Source: G965279335 sp965279285
Lineage (GTDB): Bacteria > Pseudomonadota > Gammaproteobacteria > DSM-16500
Reading direction: 5' to 3'
Length of the DNA stretch: 64,000 nucleotides
Assembly: GCA_965279285.1 (NCBI GenBank)
Contig: OZ257148.1
Coordinates: 1,736,001 to 1,800,000 of the forward strand
The position numbers were made by a program, and so were the translations under genes. Under the pieces are notes generated by a model that saw only the letters and a program-made list of their open reading frames with translations, made no database searches and was not told where the DNA came from. Positions 24,420-34,185 of this stretch are shown piece by piece (the first letter of the stretch is position 1; each line of letters begins with the position of its first letter).

Positions 24420-26444
24420 ATGCAGAATTATAAAAATTGGCGCTTAGAAACAGATATCGATAATATTTTATGGTTGTATTTTGATAAGCAAAATTCAACG
24501 GTTAACACCATTAATCAAGGTGTCATGGAAGAGTTGCTGATGATTATTAATGAGTTGAAAAATACAACTCAATATAATGGTGTTATTTTAGCATCAGGAA
24601 AAAAACAGGGGTTTATTGCTGGTGCTGATATTGCGCAATTTACTCAATTTACCGATGCCGCTGAAGCAGAAAAATTATTACGACATGGTCAAATGATTTT
24701 TGCTCAGCTTGAAGCATTAAAGATACCAACCGTCGCGATGATTGAAGGATTTTGTGTCGGTGGGGGTTTAGAGCTTGCTTTAGCTTGTCGTTATCGGGTT
24801 GCAGAAGATGGCCCTAAAACTCGATTAGGATTTCCTGAGGTGACGCTCGGGATTCATCCAGGTTGGGGTGGTAGCGTGCGCTTACCGCGATTGATTGGGG
24901 GAATTCAAGGAATGGATTTAGTTGTCTCAGGTCGTCCTGTTTCTGCTAAAGCAGCTGAAAAATTAGGTTTTATTGATGTCGCTGTTCCCAAACGACATCT
25001 TAAAACAGCAGCAAAATTTTATATTTTAAAAAAACCACCACAAGGTCAAGCATCATGGCTGCAAGAGCTCAGTAATCAACGTTTAGCGCGTAAAGTCATT
25101 ACAAAAATAATTAATAAAAAATTAACCGCGAAAGTAAATAAAGCCCATTATCCTGCACCATTTGTAGCATTAAATAATTGGGAGCAAGTGGGTGTTGCCG
25201 ATGAACAGGCGTTTATTCAAGAGGCAAAAACGTGTGCTGAATTATTTATGACACCGACATGCCAAAATTTAGTGCGCGATTTCTTTTTACAAGAACGTTT
25301 AAAAGGTTTAGCGAAAGAAAGTCGATTTAATCCTCAGCATGTACACGTTATTGGTGCAGGTACGATGGGAGGGGATATTGCTGCTTGGTGTGCAATGCGT
25401 GGCATGAAAGTCACCTTGCAAGATCGTGAACCCAAATTTATTGCCCCTGCTATTAAGCGTGCGTATCAATTATTTAAGTTAAAATTAAAAGAAAATTATT
25501 TAGTGCAAAAAGCAATGGATCGTTTAGTGCCGGATGTTTTAGGATATGGTATTCCGCATGCGGATGTGATTATTGAAGCGATCTATGAAGATCTTCCTGC
25601 TAAACAAGCGTTATTTAAAGCCTTAGAAAACCAAGCTAAACCTTTAGCTATTTTGGCCACCAATACATCAAGTATTCCTTTAGATGAAATTAATGTGGCA
25701 TTGCAAACACCGCAACGTTTAGTGGGCATTCATTTTTTTAATCCCGTTGCTAAAATGCAATTGATTGAAGTTGTCAGTGGTGAAAAAACAGATCCTTTGG
25801 TTGTAGAAAGAGCCATGAGTTTTGTGCGTAAGATTGATCGTCTGCCATTACCAGTAAAAAGTAGCCCTGGTTTTTTAGTGAATCGTATTTTAATGCCTTA
25901 TCTTTTAGAAGCCGTAACGATGATTAATGAAGGTATTTCACCATTAATTATTGATAAAGCGATGTTAGATTTTGGTATGCCGATGGGCCCTGTTACTTTA
26001 GCGGATACAGTGGGGCTTGATATTTGCTTATCCGTTGCGAAACATTTAGGGAAATACATGAGTACACCAGTTCCACCACAACTAGCTGAATTAGTTGCGC
26101 AAGGTAAATTAGGGCGAAAAACAGGCTCAGGTTTTTATCAGTATAAAAAAGGTCAGCAAATTCGACCCAGTGGGGTTGTTTATGATAAACCATTGTCTGA
26201 GATTGCTGATCGATTAGTTTTACGTATGTTGGCGGAAGCTTTTGCTTGTTTACAAGAAAAGATAGTTGAAGATGCTGATTTATTGGATGCGGGTATGATT
26301 TTTGGTACTGGATTTGCGCCTTTTCGTGGTGGTCCTATTCACTATGCAAAAACGATGGGGATTGCAAAGTTGTTTCAGCAGTATGTAAGAGAATTGGAAG
26401 CGCGTGGTCAAAAAAATAATAATCTTATGCCGTGGGTAGTTTGA
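24420..26444 (+). CDS. fadJ: Fatty-acid oxidation complex alpha subunit (enoyl-CoA hydratase / 3-hydroxyacyl-CoA dehydrogenase)
   Basis: A 674-residue two-domain enzyme. The crotonase domain (~1-190) has EGFCVGGGLELALACRYRVAEDG and LGFPEVTLGIHPGWGG with the catalytic Glu residues. The dehydrogenase domain starts with the NAD motif HVIGAGTMGGDIAAW (~310) and includes HFFNPVAKMQLIEVV. It partners the thiolase at 23102. FadB versus FadJ is judged by the FadI-like partner and is not certain. AGGAG lies inside the end of fadI. Its stop falls at the edge of a palindromic repeat. Confidence 0.92.
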   Translation: MQNYKNWRLETDIDNILWLYFDKQNSTVNTINQGVMEELLMIINELKNTTQYNGVILASGKKQGFIAGADIAQFTQFTDAAEAEKLLRHGQMIFAQLEALKIPTVAMIEGFCVGGGLELALACRYRVAEDGPKTRLGFPEVTLGIHPGWGGSVRLPRLIGGIQGMDLVVSGRPVSAKAAEKLGFIDVAVPKRHLKTAAKFYILKKPPQGQASWLQELSNQRLARKVITKIINKKLTAKVNKAHYPAPFVALNNWEQVGVADEQAFIQEAKTCAELFMTPTCQNLVRDFFLQERLKGLAKESRFNPQHVHVIGAGTMGGDIAAWCAMRGMKVTLQDREPKFIAPAIKRAYQLFKLKLKENYLVQKAMDRLVPDVLGYGIPHADVIIEAIYEDLPAKQALFKALENQAKPLAILATNTSSIPLDEINVALQTPQRLVGIHFFNPVAKMQLIEVVSGEKTDPLVVERAMSFVRKIDRLPLPVKSSPGFLVNRILMPYLLEAVTMINEGISPLIIDKAMLDFGMPMGPVTLADTVGLDICLSVAKHLGKYMSTPVPPQLAELVAQGKLGRKTGSGFYQYKKGQQIRPSGVVYDKPLSEIADRLVLRMLAEAFACLQEKIVEDADLLDAGMIFGTGFAPFRGGPIHYAKTMGIAKLFQQYVRELEARGQKNNNLMPWVV

Positions 26445-26520
26445 ACGGTGGACACGCTGCGCTTTGTCCACCCTACATCTAGAGTTTTGTAGGGTGGGCA
26501 AAGCGCAGCGTGCCCACCGT
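26443..26520. repeat. Palindromic element, GAACGGTGG subtype
   Basis: GAACGGTGGACACGCTGCGC faces GCGCAGCGTGCCCACCG across a short loop (ATCTAGAGTTTTG). The first bases overlap the fadJ stop codon. This subtype ends in GAACGG rather than GTTTGG. Confidence 0.85.
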
Positions 26521-26567
26521 TTTTATTAACGCAATTGATTATTGTTTTTGTGGTGTTGTAAATGGTT

Positions 26568-26604
26568 TGAACGGTGGACACGCTGCGCTTTTTGTCCACC
26601 CTAC
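26568..26604. repeat. Single arm of the GAACGGTGG palindrome
   Basis: GAACGGTGGACACGCTGCGC continues into TTTTTGTCCACCCTAC with no facing arm. It lies 28 bp before the end of the redoxin gene. Confidence 0.7.
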
Positions 26605-26632
26605 ATCTTAGAACGACAAGGTTAACAACTAC

Positions 26633-27190
26633 TCAAGATTTCCATTTAATATTGCAGCCTAAGCTCGCTTTCTGTTCTTCTTTTACTTCTGCTCCAGATA
26701 AAACATTATCCAGTGCAGCACTTAAATCTTCTCCAGTGACTGGATAGTTATTTCCTGGTGTTGCACCATCAAATCTTCCTCGATAAACACACTCAAGATT
26801 TTTATCGAAGACAAAAAAATCAGGTGTGCATGCAGCATGATAAGCTTTTGCTACTTCTTGAGTTTCATCATGTAAATAAGGAAAGGTAAAACCGTGTTTT
26901 TTAGCATGAATTTGCATTTTATCAGGCGCATCTGCTGGATAATTTTCAGCATCATTAGAACAGATAGCAACAAACGCAATATCTTGCTGTTGGTATTTTT
27001 TTATTAAAGCTAACAATTGGGTTTGAATATGAATAACATAAGGGCAATGGTTGCAAATAAACATAATGACAGTTGCTTTATCCGATTTAATGTCAGCTAA
27101 AGTAAGAAATTTTCCGGTACAAACATCTAGCAAAGAAAATGCAGGTGCTTTTGTTTTCAAAGGAATCATTTGTGATGGAGTTTCTGCCAT
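26633..27190 (-). CDS. Thioredoxin-fold AhpC/TSA-type protein
   Basis: A 185-residue cytoplasmic protein with no signal peptide. FICNHCPYVIHIQ carries the CxxC redox motif (Cys near residue 46), followed by FVAICSNDAENYP and CTPDFFVFD. This is the thioredoxin-family protein often annotated as a redoxin or thiol peroxidase-like protein. The physiological partner is unknown. AGGAAA precedes the ATG. It is divergent from fadL with 121 bp between the starts. Confidence 0.85.
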   Translation of the reverse strand: MAETPSQMIPLKTKAPAFSLLDVCTGKFLTLADIKSDKATVIMFICNHCPYVIHIQTQLLALIKKYQQQDIAFVAICSNDAENYPADAPDKMQIHAKKHGFTFPYLHDETQEVAKAYHAACTPDFFVFDKNLECVYRGRFDGATPGNNYPVTGEDLSAALDNVLSGAEVKEEQKASLGCNIKWKS

Positions 27191-27311
27191 AAGGAATTTC
27201 CTAAATTTAAGGGATATTTGCTAGATTAAACCACAAAAAAGATTGTCTTGTCATATGAATCAGGTATTCTTATTCGTTATTTCATTTGTAAGTTAGGATT
27301 AAGGACAATAT

Positions 27312-28652
27312 ATGGCAAAACGTTTTACAATTAAAAAACTTTTATTTTTGCTGCTATCGTCAGGTATCGTATGTGTTAGCCCATCTGTTTCTGCTTCAGT
27401 GTATCAATTATGGGAGCAAGATGGCGCTAGTGTGGGTAATTATCACGCAGGAAGAGCCGCCAGCGCTGAAGACGCCAGTATTGCTTATTACAATCCAGCT
27501 GGATTGGTGAAAATTAAAAACCAACAATTAGTTATTGGTGTTGATCCTATTGCTACCGATATTATTTATCGTGGTACCATTAATGTAGCGACGGCGGGTG
27601 TTGGGACTGTGGGTGCTACGCCAGCATCTGCTCAAGGTGGTGGCTTGACTATCGTGCCTGATTTAAATTATGCCGCGCCAATTTCTGATCGATTTGTATT
27701 TGGTTTTAGTATAGTGAAGCCTTTTGGTTTAAATACAAGTTATGGTACTCAATCTTTTACTCGTTATGCTGCTACTTTATCAGAGCTACAAGTTGTCGAT
27801 TTTACACCGTCTTTAGGTGTGAGCATTACCGATAAATTTTCTATTGGTGCGGGTCTTGATATTGAGCGTGCAAGTGCTGAGTTTGATTTAGCCGGTGGAA
27901 ATAGCAATTTACAAGCTGTAAATGGCTCTAATGCTGATACCTATCAACAAAATACCGGTGGCGATCATGCTTATGGTTTTCGTTTGGGAGCGCTGTATCA
28001 ATTTACTCCAGCCACTCGAGTCGGTTTAGCTTATAATTCCAAAGTAGTTGATAATATTCATGGTACCAGCCAGCTTTATGGCCCGTTAGCAAATAATAGT
28101 ACGGGTGGTACGCAAGTTGCGGGACATTTTCGTACGCGACTCATTTTGCCTGCAACAACAACGTTAAGTGCATTTCATACGATTAATCCAAAGTGGGACT
28201 TGATGGGAACGGTTATTTTAACGCAATGGAGCGCGGTGCGAAATTTAACTCTAAACAATGTTGCTGCACAGATAGGTGGTGTGAGTAGTAATGCAGTGAC
28301 TGTCTCAATTCCTCAACAATATAAAAATACCTGGAATTATTCCGTGGGCGCAAATTATCATGCGAATCAACAATGGATGTGGCGAGCAGGAATAGGCTTT
28401 GATCAGTCACCGGTTAATAATCAAAATCGTACTTTACAGATTCCAGATAATAACCGGATTGCTGTTGCGGTGGGAACACATTATCAAGCTTCAAAAGCAT
28501 TAGGATTGGATGCAGGTTGGACGCATCAGTTTATTGCTAATTCAACAGTGAATAATACCTTGGTAGTCGGTGATCAATCGACGCAAGCGCAGGGTAAGGT
28601 TTATGCGAATACGGATATTTTTGGCTTTCAGCTACGTTGGGATTTTTTATAA
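27312..28652 (+). CDS. fadL: Long-chain fatty acid outer-membrane transporter, OmpP1/FadL family
   Basis: A 446-residue outer-membrane beta-barrel with a signal peptide (residues ~1-28, ending SVSA). The mature N-terminus shows the FadL hatch sequence: GASVGNYHAGRAASAEDASIAYYNPAGLVKIKNQQLVIG. The repeated amphipathic strands end in an aromatic C-terminus (WDFL). It takes up long-chain fatty acids or other hydrophobic compounds and would supply the beta-oxidation genes nearby. AAGGA precedes the ATG. Confidence 0.94.
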   Translation: MAKRFTIKKLLFLLLSSGIVCVSPSVSASVYQLWEQDGASVGNYHAGRAASAEDASIAYYNPAGLVKIKNQQLVIGVDPIATDIIYRGTINVATAGVGTVGATPASAQGGGLTIVPDLNYAAPISDRFVFGFSIVKPFGLNTSYGTQSFTRYAATLSELQVVDFTPSLGVSITDKFSIGAGLDIERASAEFDLAGGNSNLQAVNGSNADTYQQNTGGDHAYGFRLGALYQFTPATRVGLAYNSKVVDNIHGTSQLYGPLANNSTGGTQVAGHFRTRLILPATTTLSAFHTINPKWDLMGTVILTQWSAVRNLTLNNVAAQIGGVSSNAVTVSIPQQYKNTWNYSVGANYHANQQWMWRAGIGFDQSPVNNQNRTLQIPDNNRIAVAVGTHYQASKALGLDAGWTHQFIANSTVNNTLVVGDQSTQAQGKVYANTDIFGFQLRWDFL

Positions 28653-28657
28653 AATCG

Positions 28658-28786
28658 GTAGGGTGGGCAAAGCGCAGCGTGCCCACCGTTCAAACCATTA
28701 AGAACCATCTATATACGGCGGCTTAAGTGTGCGTCAAGCATGGCGCATCATTGAACGGTGGGCACGCTGCGCTTTGCCCACCCTAC
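28658..28786. repeat. Inside-out palindrome overlapping the end of glpD
   Basis: GTAGGGTGGGCAAAGCGCAG comes first and CTGCGCTTTGCCCACCCTAC last, with GTTCAA/TTGAAC inner ends and a ~70-bp loop. The last bases supply the glpD stop codon on the minus strand (TAG within GTTTTGTAGGG). Confidence 0.88.
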
Positions 28787-30261
28787 AAAACTGGCATGAC
28801 AAATGAAACTTTTTTCAACCCTAATTTAGTTCTACGCCATAAAATATCTTCCGCTGTTTCTGCCCACTCATGCTGGATTAAATAATCAATTTCTTTACGA
28901 TAAAGTCCTGCACCAACATCTTCACCTAAATCATTTAATGTTTGCGTGCCTGTTAAAAATAGATAAGCACGTGTCCCATAATTTTTTGCATAACGTTCTG
29001 CAAGTTCAGCGGGTAAAAAAGTAAAATCTTGTTTTAATTTTTTAACAAAGGCAGCAAAATCATGGTTAATAAAATTACCGCCTGGTAAGCTTATTTCGGC
29101 GGTCAATGCAGCTCCCATCTGAGGAAAAAATTCACGTAATTTATTTAATGCTTCTTCAGCTAAGCTGCGAAATGTTGTGATTTTTCCGCCAATAACAGTG
29201 AGTAGCGGCAGTGAATTATTTTCAGTCTGTAATAAAAACTTATAATCGCGAGTGACAGCAGCAGGGTCTTCTAGTCGTTGATCTTGTAAGCAACGTACAC
29301 CGGAATAAGACCAAACAATGTCTTGCGGCGAAATTGATTTTTTAAAATATTGATTGATAGTGTCACATAAATAATGTTTTTCTTCCTCACTAATCACACT
29401 CTGTTGCATCGTTTCGATGAGTACATCTGTTGTGCCGATCAATGTAAAATCATCTTGATAAGGTATGGCAAAAACAATTCGCTTATCAGTATTTTGTAAA
29501 ATATAAGCAAAATTACCTGTATAAAGCTTAGGTATTACAATATGACTACCTTTAACTAATTCAGTGGTAAATAAATTTTTATTATCGGTAATGTGTTGAT
29601 TAATATTTTGTACCCAGGGGCCGGCGGTATTAATTAACGCTTTCGCATAACAAAAAAACTCCCCGCCTGTGCGAGCGTTGCGTAGATGAATTTTCCAAGC
29701 AGATTTTTCTCGTTTTGCTGATAAAAATTCGGTTCGAGTTGAAATCTCAGCTTTTTTTTCTTTCGCAAACAAAGCATTTTCAATGACTAAACGAGCATCA
29801 TCGGTAAAACAATCATAATAAGAAAAACCGGTTACAAAATGATTTTTTAGCGCTAATCCTCGTGGATCTTTTTTTAAATCGAGTGATTTTGAAACAGGAA
29901 TAAGTTTACGCTTAGCAAGGTGGTCATATAAAAATAAACCCAGACGGATTAGCCAAGCTGGGCGTAAATGAGATTCATGTGGTAGTACGAACTCGAGGGG
30001 CTGGATTAGATGAGGCGCTTTTTGCATGAGTATTTCACGTTCTCGGAGCGCTTTACGTACTAAATTGAATTCATAGTGTTCAAGATAGCGTAAACCTCCA
30101 TGTATAAGTTTAGTGCTACAAGAAGAGGTGCCTGAGGCCAGGTCATCTTTTTCACATAAAGTGACGGATAGGCCTCGTCCTGCCGCATCAGCAGCAATTC
30201 CTGTGCCATTAATGCCGCCACCGATAATAAAAATATCTTTATGCAAAGAGACGCTTTCCAT
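28783..30261 (-). CDS. glpD: Aerobic glycerol-3-phosphate dehydrogenase
   Basis: A 492-residue FAD enzyme at the inner membrane that oxidises sn-glycerol-3-phosphate to dihydroxyacetone phosphate and passes electrons to quinone. The FAD motif DIFIIGGGINGTGIAADAAGRG is at ~8-29. SGTSSCSTKLIHGGLRYLEHYEF and GGKITTFRSLAEEAL are family signatures. The ATG at 30261, with GAGG upstream, gives the normal N-terminus; a longer frame to 30351 would overlap glpK. The last codons and the stop lie in repeat-like sequence (TGTCATGCCAG...GTAGGG), so the C-terminus may have been altered by the insertion. Confidence 0.95.
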   Translation of the reverse strand: MESVSLHKDIFIIGGGINGTGIAADAAGRGLSVTLCEKDDLASGTSSCSTKLIHGGLRYLEHYEFNLVRKALREREILMQKAPHLIQPLEFVLPHESHLRPAWLIRLGLFLYDHLAKRKLIPVSKSLDLKKDPRGLALKNHFVTGFSYYDCFTDDARLVIENALFAKEKKAEISTRTEFLSAKREKSAWKIHLRNARTGGEFFCYAKALINTAGPWVQNINQHITDNKNLFTTELVKGSHIVIPKLYTGNFAYILQNTDKRIVFAIPYQDDFTLIGTTDVLIETMQQSVISEEEKHYLCDTINQYFKKSISPQDIVWSYSGVRCLQDQRLEDPAAVTRDYKFLLQTENNSLPLLTVIGGKITTFRSLAEEALNKLREFFPQMGAALTAEISLPGGNFINHDFAAFVKKLKQDFTFLPAELAERYAKNYGTRAYLFLTGTQTLNDLGEDVGAGLYRKEIDYLIQHEWAETAEDILWRRTKLGLKKVSFVMPVL

Positions 30262-30342
30262 CTTAACGAATTCCTCGTATTCTTGATGCGTTAATTTTAC
30301 TATAAAACTGACGTTCAAACAAAGTAACTGTAAGGAAACATA

Positions 30343-31824
30343 ATGGCACACTACTTACTTGCTATTGATCAAGGTACGACAAATAGTCGCGCCATTATTT
30401 TTAATCGTGAAGGTGTACTGTTAAGTCAGCATGATATTGGTTTAAATCAATCGTTTCCCCATGATGGCTGGGTGGAACAAGATGCAGAAGAAATGTTTAA
30501 AAATACTTTGATTTGCTGTCAGCAAGCATTAAAAAAAATAAATCTGATGGCGAATGATATTGCAGCCATTGGAATTTCAAATCAAAGAGAAACAACGATT
30601 ATTTGGGAGCGAGCAAGCGGTAAGCCTATTTATCCAGCGATTGTTTGGCAAGATCGGCGCACAAGTGATGTTTGTAAAAAATTATCTGAATTACCTATTC
30701 AACAAAAAATTCAAGAAAAAACAGGCTTACTTTTAGATCCTTATTTTTCGGCAACCAAAATTGTTTGGATATTAGATCATGTTCCATATGCGCGTGAAAA
30801 AGCGGAACGTGGTGAGTTAGCTTTTGGTACTGTCGATACTTATTTATTATGGAAGTTAACTCAAGGTAAATCACATGCAACAGATGCAACGAATGCTTCT
30901 AGGACGTTATTATTTAATATTCACACCCAAGATTGGGATGATGAAATTTTAACGGCATTTAATATTCCTAAAAATTTATTACCAAATGTTTTAGATAGCA
31001 GCGCATTTTTTGGTGAAACAGAAGCAAGTTTATTTGGGAAAAAATTACCAATCACCGGTGTGGCAGGTGACCAACAAGCAGCAACGGTAGGGCAAGCTTG
31101 TTTTCAACCAGGCATGGTGAAATCGACTTATGGTACTGGTAGTTTTATGTTATTAAATACGGGTTCACGGGTCATTCATTCAAAAAATCGCTTACTTTCA
31201 ACCGTAGCTTATCGATTAGACGGTAAGGTGACATATGGATTAGAAGGCAGTATTTTTTGCGCTGGAGTGACGATCAAATGGTTGCGTGATACCTTGCGAT
31301 TAATACAGAGTGCGGGTGAAACTGAAGCTTTAGCACGAGCGGTGAAAGATAATGGTGGGGTCTATTTAATTCCTGCTTTTACTGGTTTAGGCGCACCTTA
31401 TTGGGATCCTGAAGCTCGTGGAGCTGTTTTTGGATTGACACGAAATAGTGGCATAGATCATATTGTTCGTGCGTCATTAGAAGCGGTTGCTTATCAGACT
31501 CGTGATTTATTAAAAGCAATGGAAAGTGATAGTCAAACACCGCTTGAAACATTGCGGGTTGATGGTGGCATGGTAGAAAATAATTGGTTGTTACAGTTTT
31601 TATCTGATATGTTGCATTTAGAAGTGCAGCGACCCGAGTGTATAGAAACAAGTGCTTTAGGTGCGGCTTATTTAGCGGGGTTACAAGTTGGTATTTATCA
31701 ATCATTAGAGGAAATCTCTCAATTATGGAAGATGAATGCGAAATTTACTCCGCAGATGTCTCAGTATCAAAGAGAGGCGCTTTATCAAGGATGGCAGCAA
31801 GCAATAACCCGGGTAGTAATATAA
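30343..31824 (+). CDS. glpK: Glycerol kinase
   Basis: A 493-residue FGGY kinase that makes glycerol-3-phosphate from glycerol and ATP. It starts with LLAIDQGTTNSRAIIFNREG (phosphate-binding motif). GWVEQDAEEM, GISNQRETTIIWERASGKPIYPAIVWQDRRT and GAPYWDPEARGAVFGLTR are all present. It is divergent from glpD, with 81 bp between the starts that must hold both promoters. No glpF is nearby. AAGGAAA precedes the ATG. A palindromic repeat follows its stop at once. Confidence 0.97.
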   Translation: MAHYLLAIDQGTTNSRAIIFNREGVLLSQHDIGLNQSFPHDGWVEQDAEEMFKNTLICCQQALKKINLMANDIAAIGISNQRETTIIWERASGKPIYPAIVWQDRRTSDVCKKLSELPIQQKIQEKTGLLLDPYFSATKIVWILDHVPYAREKAERGELAFGTVDTYLLWKLTQGKSHATDATNASRTLLFNIHTQDWDDEILTAFNIPKNLLPNVLDSSAFFGETEASLFGKKLPITGVAGDQQAATVGQACFQPGMVKSTYGTGSFMLLNTGSRVIHSKNRLLSTVAYRLDGKVTYGLEGSIFCAGVTIKWLRDTLRLIQSAGETEALARAVKDNGGVYLIPAFTGLGAPYWDPEARGAVFGLTRNSGIDHIVRASLEAVAYQTRDLLKAMESDSQTPLETLRVDGGMVENNWLLQFLSDMLHLEVQRPECIETSALGAAYLAGLQVGIYQSLEEISQLWKMNAKFTPQMSQYQREALYQGWQQAITRVVI

Positions 31825-31953
31825 GTTTGGTGGGCACGCTGCGCTTTGCCCACCCTACAAAATCTTGTCATGCCAGCGTGCTTCTAGCTGGCATCTAGTA
31901 GGGTGGGCAAAGCGCAGCGTGCCCACCAAACCTCCTGGTTGCTGAATAGTTAC
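31823..31953. repeat. Palindromic element, GCCAGCGTGCTTC-loop subtype
   Basis: AGTTTGGTGGGCACGCTGCG faces its complement. The loop is TCTTGTCATGCCAGCGTGCT followed by TCTAGCTGGCATCTAG, itself a small hairpin. The same loop occurs in the copy at 55258-55408. The left outer end is missing against the glpK stop; the right end is GCTGAATAGTTAC. Confidence 0.88.
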
Positions 31954-31989
31954 TTTAAGATTAACAATAAATTACAATAAGGAATGCAA

Positions 31990-32541
31990 ATGAAAAAATT
32001 ATCTCTGTTAACTCTAGTTTTAGGAATAATGAGTATTAATACAGCAATGGCATGGAATCGTCCTGGTGCGATGACATTAACCTTAGCTGATGCTTATTAT
32101 CATTTTGATTCTAAGCGTCACATTAATAATTCATCACTGCCTAATGTTGCTTTAGCGTATAATTTTGATGAACGTTATGCTGCAGAATTAAATATAGGTG
32201 TTCTTAATACGAATTATCATAATGATACTCGTTTACGTGGAGTACTTTATACATTAGATGGATTATATCGATTTACACCGCATGGTCATTTTGAGTCTTA
32301 TATCATTGGCGGAATTGGTATGTGGGGATTAAAACCCAGTATTAATACTCAGAGCCAATATCAGGCTAACGTTAATGCAGGTATTGGAACACAGTTTTTT
32401 GCGGATAATATGATTGCATTGCGACTTGAAGCTCGTGATTTATATACATTGTCTGGTGGTAAAAATGATGTGATGGTGAATTTTGGTGTGAGTTTTCAGT
32501 TTTTTGGTAATGGTCAGGATGTGGGAGTAGCAAAGGTTTAA
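31990..32541 (+). CDS. Small outer-membrane beta-barrel protein (OmpA N-terminal/porin-like)
   Basis: A 183-residue protein with a signal peptide (MKKLSLLTLVLGIMSINTAMA) and about eight amphipathic strands, for example YHFDSKRHINNSSLPNVALAYNFDERYAAELNIGVL and VNFGVSFQFF. This fits an OmpA-like eight-stranded barrel without the peptidoglycan-binding C-terminal domain. The ATG at 31990 has the better spacing to AAGGA than the ATG at 31984. It is a single gene. The specific function is unknown. Confidence 0.8.
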   Translation: MKKLSLLTLVLGIMSINTAMAWNRPGAMTLTLADAYYHFDSKRHINNSSLPNVALAYNFDERYAAELNIGVLNTNYHNDTRLRGVLYTLDGLYRFTPHGHFESYIIGGIGMWGLKPSINTQSQYQANVNAGIGTQFFADNMIALRLEARDLYTLSGGKNDVMVNFGVSFQFFGNGQDVGVAKV

Positions 32542-32547
32542 AAAATT

Positions 32548-32578
32548 GTAAGGTGGGCAAAGCACAGCGTGCCCACCG
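32548..32578. repeat. Single arm of the palindromic repeat
   Basis: GTAAGGTGGGCAAAGCACAG continues into CGTGCCCACC with no facing arm. It lies between the convergent barrel gene and gltA. Confidence 0.7.
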
Positions 32579-32596
32579 AAGAAAACACCTCTAAAA

Positions 32597-33889
32597 CTAA
32601 TCTTCTTCTCTATCCTGAATCGGCTGATAGTTACGCTCCGTTTTTCCCGTATAAAGCTGTCGCGGTCTTCCCAACTTATACGGACTACTAATCATTTCAT
32701 TCCAATGTGCAATCCAGCCGATTGTGCGGGCTAAGGCAAAAATAACAGTAAACATATTAGTTGGAATGCCAATTGCGCTTAAAGTAATACCGGAATAAAA
32801 ATCAACATTTGGATATAATTTCTTTTCTACAAAATAAGGATCTTCCAAAGCAATTCTTTCTAATTCCATTGCGATCTTGAAAAAAGGATCATCATGTAAA
32901 CCAACCGCTTCAAGGACTTCATAACAGGTATCACGCATAACGGTAGCACGTGGATCATAATTTTTATAAACACGATGACCGAATCCCATTAAGCGGAAGG
33001 AATCATTAGGATCTTTTGCTCGAGCAATATATTGAGGAATGCGCGAAACATCACCTATCTCATGTAGCATATTTAATGCGGCTTCGTTTGCTCCACCATG
33101 AGCAGGTCCCCAAAGCGCGGCAATTCCTGCAGAAATACAAGCAAAAGGATTAGCTCCCGTTGAGCCAGCAAGTCTTACAGTTGAAGTTGATGCATTTTGT
33201 TCATGATCAGCATGGAGAATAAAAATTCTATCCAGTGCTTGAACTAAAACGGGATCGGGAATCATTTCCTCACAGGGAGTGCCAAACATCATATGTAAAA
33301 AGTTTTCTGCATATGACATATGATTTTGTGGTGGCATGAAGGGTTGACCCACAGAATATTTGTAACACATCGCAGCAATAGTGGGTATTTTAGCAATTAA
33401 ACGTAAGGCTGAAGTAGCTCGATGTTCTGGATTCTTGATATTCAGTTTATCGTGATAAAATGCGGATAAAGCACCTACAACGCCGACCATCACCGCCATA
33501 GGATGAGCGTCGCGACGAAAGCCGTTAAAAAAGTTGCGTATTTGTTCATGAACCATTGTGTGTCGGTTGATCGCTTTGCAAAAATCTTCGTATTGTTCTT
33601 CGGTGGGTAATTCACCATTCAGCAGCAAAAAACAAACTTCCACAAAATTTGATTGAACAGCAAGTTGATCAATTGGATAGCCGCGGTAAAGAAGAATGCC
33701 TTTATCACCATCAATGAAGGTAATTTTTGATTCACAAGCAGCGGTAGAAACAAACCCAGGATCAAATGTAAAATAATTGTCCTTAACAAGAGAGCTGACA
33801 TCGATCACTTCTGGACCTAAGGTTCCTTTTAGGATATCAAAGTCGATTGTCTTTCCTTCGACGGTTAAAGTTGCTTTCTTATCTGCCAT
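32597..33889 (-). CDS. gltA: Citrate synthase
   Basis: A 430-residue type II (hexameric, Gram-negative) citrate synthase condensing acetyl-CoA and oxaloacetate. The catalytic His motifs are FILHADHEQNASTSTVRLAGS and GFGHRVYKNYDPRA, with the catalytic Asp further on. The N-terminal beta-rich domain typical of the NADH-sensitive type is present (ADKKATLTVEGKTIDFDILKGTLG). GGAG precedes the ATG. It is divergent from sdhC, the common arrangement in gammaproteobacteria. Confidence 0.97.
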   Translation of the reverse strand: MADKKATLTVEGKTIDFDILKGTLGPEVIDVSSLVKDNYFTFDPGFVSTAACESKITFIDGDKGILLYRGYPIDQLAVQSNFVEVCFLLLNGELPTEEQYEDFCKAINRHTMVHEQIRNFFNGFRRDAHPMAVMVGVVGALSAFYHDKLNIKNPEHRATSALRLIAKIPTIAAMCYKYSVGQPFMPPQNHMSYAENFLHMMFGTPCEEMIPDPVLVQALDRIFILHADHEQNASTSTVRLAGSTGANPFACISAGIAALWGPAHGGANEAALNMLHEIGDVSRIPQYIARAKDPNDSFRLMGFGHRVYKNYDPRATVMRDTCYEVLEAVGLHDDPFFKIAMELERIALEDPYFVEKKLYPNVDFYSGITLSAIGIPTNMFTVIFALARTIGWIAHWNEMISSPYKLGRPRQLYTGKTERNYQPIQDREED

Positions 33890-33918
33890 GAAAAAATCTC
33901 CATCTGTTGTTCGTAATC

Positions 33919-34041
33919 GTAACTAGTTAGCAGCGAGGGAGTTTGGTGGGCACGCTGCGCTTTGCCCACCCTACAACAATTAAATGTAGGGTGGGCAAAG
34001 CGCAGCGTGCCCACCAAATTCCCTCGCCGCTGAATAACTAC
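33919..34041. repeat. Palindromic element with matched outer arms
   Basis: The left arm contains TTAGCAGCGAGGGAGTTTGG and the reverse complement of the right arm contains TTCAGCGGCGAGGGAATTTG. The GCGAGGGA block is matched. The short loop is AACAATTAAAT. It lies within the gltA leader region. Confidence 0.9.
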
Positions 34042-34185
34042 CAGTAATCTATTGTTATTTTAACCTAAAAACCTTCAGTATTATAGCGTAGTTAAATCTC
34101 TCTGCACTTAATGCGCAATAGTTGGTTATTTTACTGCCAAATCTTTAAATATTTTCTGCTGCAGGTATAGAAACTTATACTTAGC

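Noticed and set aside
30262..30351. Longer glpD start, 30 codons upstream
   Set aside because: It would overlap the glpK start and add residues absent from GlpD proteins. The ATG at 30261 has a good GAGG site.
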